From an uncultured Pelagimonas sp. (GTDB lineage Bacteria; Pseudomonadota; Alphaproteobacteria; Rhodobacterales; Rhodobacteraceae): DNA of 64,000 bases. Made by a program: the position numbers and the translations under genes. The stretch covers positions 992,001 to 1,056,000 of the forward strand of contig CANMIH010000001.1 of NCBI GenBank assembly GCA_947497905.1, given 5' to 3'. Under the pieces are notes generated by a model. The model was not told the origin of the DNA and did not search any database. It saw nothing but the letters and a program-made list of their open reading frames with translations. This document shows positions 8,904-17,271 of this stretch, piece by piece. Within the stretch, counting starts at the first letter, position 1; every line of letters begins with the position of its first letter.

Positions 8904-10007
8904 ATGACTGAGATCGGAATCGGCATTGTTGGTGGCGGATACATGGGCAAGGCGCACGCTGTGGCCATGTCTGCTGTTGGTGCTGTATTTGATACAAAGC
9001 TGCGGCCGCGCTTAGAAATGGTGTGCGCCTCTAGCAAGACAAGTGCCGAGAGGTATCGTGCAGCTTATGGATTTGCCCGAGCAACCGATGATTGGCAGGT
9101 TCTGGTGAATGACCCAAAGGTCGAAGCGATCGTCATCGCCTCACCACAAGAAACGCATCGTGAGATAGCAGAAGCGGCCTTCGCGCTTGGGAAGCCGGTT
9201 CTTTGTGAAAAGCCACTCGGTGCCTCTCTTGACGATAGCACAGCCATGGTCGCTGCGGCTGAAGCCTCGGGCGTCACAAATATGGTAGGTTTCAACTATA
9301 TTCGCACCCCCGCAAGCCAATTTGCCGTGAACCTGATTGCGCAGGGAGAGATCGGGGAGGTCACCTGGTTTCGAGGCGAGCATACGGAAGATTTCTATGC
9401 GGATCCCTCTGCCCCAGCCTCTTGGCGAACAACGGGTATGGCGAACGGGACAATGGGGGATCTGGCGCCACATATGATCAATGCGGCTTTGGCCCTGATT
9501 GGCCCGATTGATCGTGTGATGGGTGTCGTAGAAACAGTTCATAAAACCCGCCCCGGTGGCGAGGTTACAAATGATGATCAGGCCCAGATGATGTGCCGTT
9601 TTGAAAATGGCGCCATGGGGCATCTGTTTTTCTCACGCGTCTCCACGGGTCGCAAAATGGGCTACGCCTATGAGATCACCGGCACCAAAGGCGCCATACG
9701 TTTTGACCAAGAAGACCAAAACGCAATCTGGTTGTACCGGATGGATGGCCCCGAAGCGGAACGCGGCTTTCGCAAAATCCTGACAGGTCCAGAGCACCCA
9801 AACTATGCGCCGTTCTGCCAGGGACCGGGGCACGGGACCGGTTATCAAGACCAGATCATCATCGAGGCCCGGGATTTCCTTGAGGCTATCGCGACCGACA
9901 AACCTGTCTGGCCAACATTTCGCGATGGGCATGAGGTCAATCGCATCGTCGCGGCGGTGCTTGCATCGTCAGACGACGAAGCTTGGAAAACTATCAATCG
10001 TTTCTGA
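8904..10007 (+). CDS. iolG: Gfo/Idh/MocA dehydrogenase, probable inositol 2-dehydrogenase
   Basis: A 367-residue NAD(P)-dependent dehydrogenase. The Rossmann motif GIVGGGYMGKAHA is near the N terminus, the catalytic-lysine motif CEKPLG near 105, and a conserved histidine region (DLAPHMINAAL) near 190. The ATG at 8904 follows an AGGCACACAGG ribosome site; an upstream in-frame extension would cross the operator and is rejected. It opens the rightward operon iolG-iolE-second dehydrogenase. The likely reaction is inositol to 2-keto-inositol, but the paralogue at 10932-12068 could have that role instead. Confidence 0.82.
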   Translation: MTEIGIGIVGGGYMGKAHAVAMSAVGAVFDTKLRPRLEMVCASSKTSAERYRAAYGFARATDDWQVLVNDPKVEAIVIASPQETHREIAEAAFALGKPVLCEKPLGASLDDSTAMVAAAEASGVTNMVGFNYIRTPASQFAVNLIAQGEIGEVTWFRGEHTEDFYADPSAPASWRTTGMANGTMGDLAPHMINAALALIGPIDRVMGVVETVHKTRPGGEVTNDDQAQMMCRFENGAMGHLFFSRVSTGRKMGYAYEITGTKGAIRFDQEDQNAIWLYRMDGPEAERGFRKILTGPEHPNYAPFCQGPGHGTGYQDQIIIEARDFLEAIATDKPVWPTFRDGHEVNRIVAAVLASSDDEAWKTINRF

Positions 10008-10024
10008 TTATCGGAGAACAAGAA

Positions 10025-10918
10025 ATGACCATCAGAATCGGGAATGCCCCCTGTTCATGGGGTGTGGAATTCGCACAAGACCCACGAAACCCAACTTGGC
10101 AATCTGTCCTGAAAGACTGTGCTACAGCAGGGTACAAAGGGATCGAGCTTGGGCCGGTTGGCTTTATGCCAGAGGATCCAGCGGTGCTTGCCGACGGTCT
10201 GGCCGAGCACGATTTGCAACTGATCGGCGGCGTGGTGTTTCGCCCGTATCATGACCCTGACGCCTGGGAAGATGTCCTCGATGCGACACATCGAACGGCG
10301 CGGGCACTTAAGGCGCATGGAGCCGAGCATCTGGTTTTGATCGACTCCATTTCGCCGCGTCGTGCGCCGACCGCAGGTCGTGCCGGTGAAGCCGAACAAA
10401 TGGACAAGGCTGAATGGGTAGCCTACCGCAACCGTATCGCCGAGAGCGCGCGCATCGGTGCTGAAGAGTATGGTCTTACCGTCGGTATTCACGCCCACGC
10501 GGCGGGTTTCATGGATTTTGAACCCGAGTTGGAGCGACTGCTGAGCGAAGTCGATGAGAAAATTCTCAAGATCTGCTTTGACACCGGACACCATTCCTAT
10601 GCAGGCTTTGATCCCGTTGCCTTTATGAAGCGCAACATTGGGCGCATTTCCTACATGCACTTCAAAGACATCGATCCAAAGGTGAAATCCGACGTGATCG
10701 AAAAACGAACCGGGTTCTATGACGCCTGTGGTCAGGGCATTTTCTGCAATCTCGGGGAGGGCGATGTGGATTTCCCTGAGGTTCGAAAAGTCCTGACCGA
10801 TGCCGGGTTCGAAGGCTGGTGCACGGTTGAACAGGATTGCGACCCAACACTTGACCCCGATCCCGTTGGCGATGCGCGCATCAACCGCGAATACCTTGAA
10901 TCTATTGGCTTCAACTAA
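10025..10918 (+). CDS. iolE: Myo-inosose-2 dehydratase
   Basis: A 297-residue TIM-barrel protein of the xylose-isomerase-like family. It begins MTIRIGNAPCSWGVEF, the typical IolE opening. HAHAAGFMDFE near 155, CFDTGHHSYAG near 185 and MHFKDIDPKV near 210 supply metal-binding His/Asp positions. IolE dehydrates 2-keto-myo-inositol. The start at 10025 lies 17 bp after the iolG stop, with GGAGAACAAGAA just upstream. The next gene begins 13 bp after its stop. Confidence 0.92.
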   Translation: MTIRIGNAPCSWGVEFAQDPRNPTWQSVLKDCATAGYKGIELGPVGFMPEDPAVLADGLAEHDLQLIGGVVFRPYHDPDAWEDVLDATHRTARALKAHGAEHLVLIDSISPRRAPTAGRAGEAEQMDKAEWVAYRNRIAESARIGAEEYGLTVGIHAHAAGFMDFEPELERLLSEVDEKILKICFDTGHHSYAGFDPVAFMKRNIGRISYMHFKDIDPKVKSDVIEKRTGFYDACGQGIFCNLGEGDVDFPEVRKVLTDAGFEGWCTVEQDCDPTLDPDPVGDARINREYLESIGFN

Positions 10919-10931
10919 GGAAGGCCGAGAC

Positions 10932-12068
10932 ATGAGCAAACTAAAATGGGGAATGATCGGCGGCGGTGAAGGCAGCCAGATTGGTCCCGCACATCGGCTT
11001 GGCGCCCTTGCAGACGGACATTTTGAACTTGCCGCTGGCGCGCTGGATCACCGACCAGAAGTGGGCCGGGAGTATGCGCAACGGTTAGGAATTGCCAGTG
11101 ACCGGGCTTATGGCGGTTGGCAGGAGATGCTGGAAGGTGAGCGCAACCGCGATGATCGGATTGATCTGGTGACCGTCGCCACGCCAAATTCGACCCACTT
11201 TGAGATCACCAAGTCCTTTCTCGAAGCTGGGTTCAATGTGCTTTGCGAAAAGCCGATGACCATGACAGTTGAGGAAGGCGAGGAAATTGTTCGTGTTGCC
11301 GAGAAAACCGGCAAGATTTGTGCGGTAAACTATTGCTACTCAGCATATCCCATGGTGCGCCAAGCACGTGCTATGGTGCGGGCGGGCGAGCTTGGGAAAA
11401 TTCGCTTGGTGGTGACCAACTTTAGTCACGGACACCATGGCGACGCCACCGATGCCGATAACCCTCGTGTGCGCTGGCGCTACGATCCAGCCATGGCGGG
11501 TGTCTCCGGTCAGTTTGCAGATTGCGGCATTCACGCCCTGCACATGGCCAGCTTCATTTGTGATGATGAAGTGTCCACACTCTCTGCAGACTTCGCGTCC
11601 ACCATCTCAAGCCGAGAGCTTGAAGATGATGCGATGGTGAACTTTAGAATGGATCGTGGGACAGTTGGGCGCCTCTGGACCTCTTCTGTGGCCATTGGCA
11701 GACAGCATGGTTTCGATATCCAGATCTTTGGGGAAACAGGCGGGTTGCGTTGGGCATCGGAACAGCCCAATCAACTTATTTATACGCCTGTTGGTGGACG
11801 CACCCAGACCATCGAAAAAGGGGAGGGTGGTTTGTACGAAGACGCCGAACGCCTTTCGCGCGTGGCGATCGCACACCCAGAAGGATTCCCTCTGGCCGTC
11901 GCAAATATCTATTGTGATTTGGCGGATGCGATCCGGGGTGAAACGCGGGATGGGCTACCAAAAGCTGCCGATGGGCTACGCTCGATGGCGGCGGTTCATA
12001 ACGCGGTTGCCTCGGCCAAAGCCAACGGTGCCTGGGTTGATGCACGCCCACCGATGTTTCGCACCTAA
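10932..12068 (+). CDS. Second Gfo/Idh/MocA oxidoreductase of the iol operon
   Basis: A 378-residue dehydrogenase distinct from iolG. It has a Rossmann motif (GMIGGGEGSQIGPAHR) at the N terminus, CEKPMTMTVEE near 105 and DCGIHALHMASF near 200. The insertion after the glycine-rich loop is typical of the subgroup acting on inositol isomers or inosose-like sugars. Start chosen at the ATG 13 bp after iolE, preceded by AAGGAAGGCC. It could be a scyllo-inositol dehydrogenase or a second myo-inositol enzyme; the sequence alone does not decide. Confidence 0.8.
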   Translation: MSKLKWGMIGGGEGSQIGPAHRLGALADGHFELAAGALDHRPEVGREYAQRLGIASDRAYGGWQEMLEGERNRDDRIDLVTVATPNSTHFEITKSFLEAGFNVLCEKPMTMTVEEGEEIVRVAEKTGKICAVNYCYSAYPMVRQARAMVRAGELGKIRLVVTNFSHGHHGDATDADNPRVRWRYDPAMAGVSGQFADCGIHALHMASFICDDEVSTLSADFASTISSRELEDDAMVNFRMDRGTVGRLWTSSVAIGRQHGFDIQIFGETGGLRWASEQPNQLIYTPVGGRTQTIEKGEGGLYEDAERLSRVAIAHPEGFPLAVANIYCDLADAIRGETRDGLPKAADGLRSMAAVHNAVASAKANGAWVDARPPMFRT

Positions 12069-12083
12069 GTAAATAATAATGCA

Positions 12084-12110
12084 GCGGGCCTTGGTGTTAG
12101 CAGGGCCCGC
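12084..12110. terminator. Stem-loop between convergent iol dehydrogenase and lacI-type gene
   Basis: GCGGGCC and GGCCCGC form a 7-bp GC-rich stem with a 13-nt loop in the 66-bp gap between convergent genes. There is no long T-run on either side, so it may be a weak bidirectional terminator or an mRNA 3'-end structure. Confidence 0.55.
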
Positions 12111-12134
12111 CTGTGTATTCGCGCAAGGCGATCA

Positions 12135-13133
12135 TCAGACTTTCGTTCGAAGGGATCCTCGTTCGATCAAGGTACAGGGGAAAAGCCGTGCCTCGGGATG
12201 ACGCTCAGGATCATCTAACAGTGAAACCATAAGGTCGACCGAAGCAGCTGCAATCTGACCAATCGGCTGGCGGATCGTTGTCAGGTTGATATTGTCCCAA
12301 CCTGCCATTTCAAGATCATTCAACCCCAAAAGACCGACATCCTCAGGCACCTTGAAGCCGCGAGACTGCAGAGCGCTAAGCGCGCCAATTGAAATGATGT
12401 CATCGGCCCCAAAATAGACATCCGCCAGATTACCTTCATCGATCAGGCGCAGCATCTCAGCACGACCAGCATCGAAGGAATACTCCTCGGAGAAAGAGTG
12501 TGAAAACCCGAGGCCCTGGCTGGCCATCTCTGCCGAAAACCCCTTGAGACGATCCGTTGTTGATACGGCGGTCTTAGGGCCCCCAAGATATCCAATATTG
12601 CGATATCCGCGTTCGATCAGCAGACGTGCCGCGAAAGAACCTGCATGCTCGTTGTCAATCCCAACCACGTTAGAGCTGTCGCTGCCTCGGTACCGAGCAA
12701 AGGCAAACACCGCAGGAATACCTGCTTTTTCGAACAAAGTGGCGAAGCTTGGCGGCACAGTAGACGAGGCGACGATGACACCATCAACCGAATACTGCCG
12801 AAGCATTTGTGCTGCCTGGTCCGGATCCGGCATGGAGGTAAGATTGACGAGAAGGGGGCGTAGATCGCGCGCCTGCAATCCAGAGGTGAATACGTCGAAG
12901 GCTTTGAGGAAAAAGGGGTTATGGAAATTGTCGGAAATCAGACCGATCAACTTTGTGCGCCCGGTTGTCAAAGACGAGGCAAGCGCATTGGGGCTGTAGC
13001 CAAGCTCCTCTGCGGCCCTCTCAACTTTGCGGCGCATTTTTTCGGATACAGATGCGCCATTGGTGAAAGTGCGCGACACGGCTGAACGCGAAACGCCCGC
13101 CCGTTCTGCAACCTCTTTCAATGTTACGGCCAT
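12135..13133 (-). CDS. LacI-family repressor of the inositol regulon
   Basis: A 332-residue LacI/GalR regulator. The N-terminal helix-turn-helix and hinge read VTLKEVAERAGVSRSAVSRTF, then GYSPNALASSLTTGRTKLIGLI. A periplasmic-binding-protein-like sensor domain follows from about 60 to the end. The gene lies between the catabolic operon and the ABC importer, and divergent from the importer. Both nearby intergenic regions carry the TTGCAACCGGTTGCAA palindrome, so it most likely represses both and is released by an inositol-derived ligand. The ligand is inferred from context. Confidence 0.85.
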   Translation of the reverse strand: MAVTLKEVAERAGVSRSAVSRTFTNGASVSEKMRRKVERAAEELGYSPNALASSLTTGRTKLIGLISDNFHNPFFLKAFDVFTSGLQARDLRPLLVNLTSMPDPDQAAQMLRQYSVDGVIVASSTVPPSFATLFEKAGIPAVFAFARYRGSDSSNVVGIDNEHAGSFAARLLIERGYRNIGYLGGPKTAVSTTDRLKGFSAEMASQGLGFSHSFSEEYSFDAGRAEMLRLIDEGNLADVYFGADDIISIGALSALQSRGFKVPEDVGLLGLNDLEMAGWDNINLTTIRQPIGQIAAASVDLMVSLLDDPERHPEARLFPCTLIERGSLRTKV

Positions 13134-13214
13134 TCTCCGAGTTCCCCGTCGAGTTTCAAAGACGATGTTTTAGCGTGAAATTCCTCAAGACACATCATGA
13201 AATTTACCGAAGCG

Positions 13215-13234
13215 TTTTGCAACCGGTTGCAAAA
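13215..13234. promoter_or_regulatory. Palindromic LacI-family operator (importer/repressor promoter)
   Basis: A 20-bp perfect palindrome, TTTTGCAACCGGTTGCAAAA, lies between the divergent repressor gene (start 13133) and the binding-protein gene (start 13319). It contains the whole 18-bp operator found at 8857-8874. The position allows autoregulation and control of the transporter. Confidence 0.87.
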
Positions 13235-13318
13235 AATCTGACGATGTGTTTAATCTTGAGTCGGAAATGCGGGCATCTACCGCTTTCGATCTCGATTTGT
13301 GGATCTTGGGAGGAACAC

Positions 13319-14269
13319 ATGACATCACTATTTAAGAAATTGACGCTGGCGACGGCCATTGTTGCGGCGCCACTGCTGGCTGCGACCACTGTATCGGCTG
13401 AAGGCGAAAAATACATTCTTGTGAGCCATGCTCCGGACAGCGACAGCTGGTGGAACACCATCAAAAACGGCATCGCGCTTGCGGGTGACCAGATGGGTGT
13501 TGAAGTGGAGTATCGCAATCCGCCTACCGGTGACCTTGCCGATATGGCGCGGATCATCGAACAGGCCGCTGCGTCGGGCCCACATGGCATCATCACAACG
13601 TTGGCCGACCCTGAAATTCTCGAAGGTCCCATCAAAGCTGCAGTAGACAGCGGTGTCGACGTTATCATCATGAACACCGGCACACCGGAAAAAGCACGTG
13701 AAGTGGGTGCTTTGATGTATGTAGGTCAGCCTGAGTATGACGCAGGTTATGCGGCGGGTCTGCGCGCTAAAGGCGACGGCATCGGCTCGTTCCTCTGTGT
13801 GAACCACTACATCGTTCAGCCGTCGAGCCAGGAGCGTTGTCAGGGTTTTGCAGATGGTCTGGGTATCGAATTGGGAAGCCAGATGATCGACGCCGGGCAG
13901 GATCCGGGTGAGATCAAAAACCGTGTGCTTGCCTACCTGTCCGCCAATCCGGAAACCGATGCAGTTCTGACCCTTGGTCCGACCTCTGCGGATCCGACGC
14001 TGCTTGCGCTGGAAGAGAATGGTCTTGCTGGCGATATCTACTTTGGCACTTTTGACCTGGGTGGCGAGATCGTCAAAGGCATTAAATCTGGCGTTATCCA
14101 GTGGGGCATTGACCAGCAGCCCTTCCTGCAGGCCTATCTGCCGGTTGTCGTGATGACCAACTATCACCGTTATGGCGTTCTGCCGGGCAACAACATCAAC
14201 TCGGGTCCGGGTTTTGTCACAGCAGATGGTTTGACCAAAATCGAAGAGTTCGCGGGCGAATACCGCTAA
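13319..14269 (+). CDS. Periplasmic sugar/inositol-binding protein of ABC importer
   Basis: A 316-residue ribose/galactose-type (type I fold) substrate-binding protein. A signal peptide (MTSLFKKLTLATAIVAAPLL...TVSAEG) spans about 1-26. The mature part starts KYILVSHAPDSDSWWNTIKNG and contains GIDQQPFLQAYLPVVV near the C terminus, a family hallmark. The ATG at 13319 follows TTGGGAGGAAC. A GC-rich hairpin directly follows the stop, as is common where the binding protein is made in excess over permease and ATPase. The regulon context suggests inositol as substrate. Confidence 0.88.
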   Translation: MTSLFKKLTLATAIVAAPLLAATTVSAEGEKYILVSHAPDSDSWWNTIKNGIALAGDQMGVEVEYRNPPTGDLADMARIIEQAAASGPHGIITTLADPEILEGPIKAAVDSGVDVIIMNTGTPEKAREVGALMYVGQPEYDAGYAAGLRAKGDGIGSFLCVNHYIVQPSSQERCQGFADGLGIELGSQMIDAGQDPGEIKNRVLAYLSANPETDAVLTLGPTSADPTLLALEENGLAGDIYFGTFDLGGEIVKGIKSGVIQWGIDQQPFLQAYLPVVVMTNYHRYGVLPGNNINSGPGFVTADGLTKIEEFAGEYR

Positions 14270-14278
14270 TCTTATGCG

Positions 14279-14304
14279 GAGGGCGCCGGGAAAGCGGCGC
14301 CCTC
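14279..14304 (+). terminator. Intra-operon hairpin after binding-protein gene
   Basis: GAGGGCGCC and GGCGCCCTC form a 9-bp stem with an 8-nt loop, followed by TTTG. It begins 9 bp after the binding-protein stop and 48 bp before the permease start. It is likely a partial terminator or 3' mRNA stabiliser that sets the stoichiometry of the transporter parts. Confidence 0.7.
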
Positions 14305-14351
14305 TTTGTATCAAAATTCCGGAAAATCTAGTCACTTAGGGGAGATGTCGC

Positions 14352-15476
14352 ATGCAGGACGCGACCAAACCCACGGCCCAGACCGATGAACGCATCAAAG
14401 AAATTTCTGCGTTCCGAAAAGCCCTAATCCGCCCAGAACTGGGTGGTATGGTCGGTACAATCGCCGTGTTTACCTTCTTTCTACTGTTTGCGTTCGACAG
14501 CGGTATGTTCAACAGCCAGGGCATCATGAACTGGTCGATTGTATCTGCTCAGTTTATGATCATCGCCGTTGGGGCGTGCCTTTTGATGATTGCAGGCGAG
14601 TTTGACCTCTCTGTTGGCTCCATGATTGGCTTTGCCGGCATGATGGTGGCGATTTTCTCGGTTACCTTTGGATGGCCAACCTGGATTGCGATCCTTGTCA
14701 CTTTTGCACTGTGCATCGCTATCGGCGCACTGAACGGATGGATTGTGATCCGAACAGGTCTCCCCAGCTTTATCGTGACGCTTGCATTTCTGTTCATCCT
14801 TCGGGGATTTACGATCTTTTTGCCGCAGGTCATTGAGCGCAAGACAATCATCGGTGGGATCAAAGATGTCGCAGAAGGCGATTGGCTCGCAGCCATCTTT
14901 GGCGGAAAAATCCTGCAAGGGGCCTTTGTTTGGCTGGGTGATGCCGGACTGATTGCAACCTTCGAACGTGGCACCCGCAAAGGCCAACCTGTGGTCGACG
15001 GTGTTCCAATGTTGATCGTCTGGGCCTTGGTTTTGATTGTCATTGGACATGTTCTTCTGACCAAAACAAAATTTGGGAACTGGATTTTTGCCTCCGGTGG
15101 CGATGCAGAAGCGGCGCGCAACTCCGGTGTTCCCGTGAACAAAGTGAAAATCCTGATGTTCATGTTCACGGCCTTCTGCGCCACGGTTTTCGCCATGTGT
15201 CAGGTTATGGAGTTCGGCTCTGCCGGTGCGGATCGCGGGTTGCTCAAAGAGTTTGAAGCGATCATCGCGGTGGTCATCGGTGGCGCGTTGCTGACCGGCG
15301 GTTATGGATCGGTTTTGGGGGCTGCCCTTGGCGCATTGATCTTTGGCGTCGTGCAGCAGGGGTTGTTCTTTGCTGGTGTCGAAAGTTCACTATTCCGCGT
15401 GTTCTTGGGTGTGATCCTGCTGGGCGCCGTCATCCTGAACACTTACATTCGTCGCATCATCACAGGGGAGCGTTGA
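14352..15476 (+). CDS. ABC sugar importer permease (RbsC/FrcC-like)
   Basis: A 374-residue integral membrane protein with about ten hydrophobic segments. Characteristic stretches are GEFDLSVGSMIGFAGM near 80, NGWIVIRTGLPSFIVTLAFLFILRG split over about 128-155, and VIGGALLTGGYGSVLGAALGALIFG (split) near 305-330. These are the signatures of the BPD_transp_2 family. An extra loop around 165-225 is longer than in RbsC. It starts in a GGGGAGATGTCGC context and is followed after 1 bp by the ATPase gene. Confidence 0.88.
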   Translation: MQDATKPTAQTDERIKEISAFRKALIRPELGGMVGTIAVFTFFLLFAFDSGMFNSQGIMNWSIVSAQFMIIAVGACLLMIAGEFDLSVGSMIGFAGMMVAIFSVTFGWPTWIAILVTFALCIAIGALNGWIVIRTGLPSFIVTLAFLFILRGFTIFLPQVIERKTIIGGIKDVAEGDWLAAIFGGKILQGAFVWLGDAGLIATFERGTRKGQPVVDGVPMLIVWALVLIVIGHVLLTKTKFGNWIFASGGDAEAARNSGVPVNKVKILMFMFTAFCATVFAMCQVMEFGSAGADRGLLKEFEAIIAVVIGGALLTGGYGSVLGAALGALIFGVVQQGLFFAGVESSLFRVFLGVILLGAVILNTYIRRIITGER

Positions 15477-15477
15477 T

Positions 15478-16266
15478 ATGAACCCGGAAAAAGCTCCTAT
15501 CATTCAGATGAAAGATATCCAGAAACACTTTGGCAGTGTGATTGCACTGGCTGGTGTCTCCGTGGATGTGTTTCCCGGCGAATGTCATTGCCTTCTAGGC
15601 GACAACGGTGCGGGCAAATCGACCTTCATCAAAACCATGTCCGGCGTACATCAACCGACCCACGGTGAGATTTTGTTTGAAGGCAAACCCATGCACTTCA
15701 ACGATCCACGGGATGCGATCACCGCGGGCATCGCAACAGTGCACCAACATCTTGCGATGATCCCACTGATGTCGGTCAGCCGAAATTTCTTTATGGGGAA
15801 CGAGCCAGAACGAAAAGTTGGACCAATTAAGTTCTTCGACCATGAATATGCCAATCGCGTGACCATGGAAGAAATGCGCAAAATGGGGATCAACCTGCGC
15901 GGCCCGGATCAGGCTGTGGGCACGCTGTCTGGCGGGGAACGGCAAACCGTGGCCATCGCGCGGGCGGTGCATTTCGGAGCGAAGGTCCTTATCCTCGACG
16001 AACCGACTTCGGCGCTTGGGGTCAGGCAAACTGCCAATGTGCTTGCGACCATCGACAAGGTTCGCAAACAGGGCATCGCCGTTGTGTTCATCACACATAA
16101 CGTGCGCCACGCGCTGGCAGTAGGTGACCGCTTTACGGTTCTGAACCGAGGGCAAACTCTGGGCACTGCGCAACGTGGTCAGATTACGCCAGAAGAGCTC
16201 CAGGATCTGATGGCAGGTGGCCAAGAACTGGTCGCACTCGAAGGAAGTCTTGGCGGAACCGTGTAG
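15478..16266 (+). CDS. ABC sugar importer ATPase (single-domain, FrcA-like)
   Basis: A 262-residue ATPase. Walker A is GDNGAGKST near 41, the signature is LSGGERQTVAIARA near 143, Walker B is VLILDEPTSALG near 165, and the switch histidine is FITHN near 200. It has one ATPase domain rather than the fused pair of RbsA-type proteins, which fits the FrcA-like group common in alphaproteobacteria. It forms the importer with the preceding two genes. Confidence 0.9.
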   Translation: MNPEKAPIIQMKDIQKHFGSVIALAGVSVDVFPGECHCLLGDNGAGKSTFIKTMSGVHQPTHGEILFEGKPMHFNDPRDAITAGIATVHQHLAMIPLMSVSRNFFMGNEPERKVGPIKFFDHEYANRVTMEEMRKMGINLRGPDQAVGTLSGGERQTVAIARAVHFGAKVLILDEPTSALGVRQTANVLATIDKVRKQGIAVVFITHNVRHALAVGDRFTVLNRGQTLGTAQRGQITPEELQDLMAGGQELVALEGSLGGTV

Positions 16267-16406
16267 CCAGCGCCCCACAAAGGTTCGATAGTTAGTACGG
16301 CGTGTTGCCAATGGCCGGTTTCGTAATCACCGATCAAGGTGTCTACGGAACCGGCAAAACGATATGATGAGGTTCTGTTGAAGGACACAGCCATTCAAAA
16401 TGGTTT

Positions 16407-16961
16407 TCATGTCCCCCAAGGGCAAAGACGTTCGACCTCTTGACGGCCCAGAGTTTTCAAATTTTTTATGTTATCTAAATAGATTTTCTCAGGGTCTGAA
16501 ACGTGAGCAAGGGCTTTCGTCATCTGATCCTGACGCAGAAGGTGAATGGTTGGAAAGGGCGAGCGATTGGTGAAATGGCTCAAATCATCTGACGCCACAC
16601 CCTCGAACTGATATCGCGGATGAAAAGACGCCAATTGAACATGCTCTGTGAGGTCTGCCTGCTCCAATAGCTGTTGAAACCAATCGAGCACGTCGAGGTA
16701 ATCGTCAAACTCATCCAGACCTTGGGTGAACACGAGCAAGCTTGTGGCAACGTCGTTTTCGTTCGCTACCAACAAAAGCTGTAACTCACTCAAATAGAAC
16801 TGCTGCAACTCTGCATCGGTGGTGGCATCACAAACGGCATAGCGCACTTGATCTCTCGCGATGACGCTTGAGGAAAATGGACAAAGGTTCAAACCAACCA
16901 CCATCTGGTCGAGCCAGAGGCGGGTGGTTTCAACCACATCTTGGTGAGCTGTTGACGGCAT
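16407..16961 (-). CDS. DUF1415-family protein
   Basis: A 184-residue cytoplasmic protein of unknown function. I recognise the DUF1415 pattern: an N-terminal TRLWLDQMVVGLNLCPF, a central LASFHPRYQFEG near 118 and a conserved FTNRSPFPTIHLLRQDQ near 135. The gene stands alone between the inositol importer and the HAL-like cassette. Its base composition is somewhat lower in GC than its neighbours. No function can be inferred. Confidence 0.75.
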   Translation of the reverse strand: MPSTAHQDVVETTRLWLDQMVVGLNLCPFSSSVIARDQVRYAVCDATTDAELQQFYLSELQLLLVANENDVATSLLVFTQGLDEFDDYLDVLDWFQQLLEQADLTEHVQLASFHPRYQFEGVASDDLSHFTNRSPFPTIHLLRQDQMTKALAHVSDPEKIYLDNIKNLKTLGRQEVERLCPWGT

Positions 16962-17271
16962 GTTGAGGGCAACCTTTTTGATGCGTAGGTCCTTAGCTGC
17001 TTGAATAGCTTAAAGCAAATTTGGCGAAAGCCCTATTGCGTCGGCAAAAATCAAAATCCCTCGAGCTCGCGGAGTCACCGAGAACAAGCTGTACTGATCA
17101 CCCGGTCATACTCTTGCGCTGGCCATGCCTTCAACGCGGTCAAGGGCCAGCGCAACTGTCTGCTTCAGGTAATGTGAATAGACTGGATTTCTTCGTGCAG
17201 AATCGCGCGGGAAGGGGGGCACTGCACACAATCCTGCCTTAACTGTAACACGCGTATCTTCTCTCCCCGGT
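16962..17271. other. Intergenic stretch, nothing recognised
   Basis: About 310 bp between the DUF1415 gene and the 3' end of the HAL-like gene. I see no credible reading frame, tRNA or strong terminator. A small frame on the plus strand (17021-17242) has no ribosome site or family features. Confidence 0.5.
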
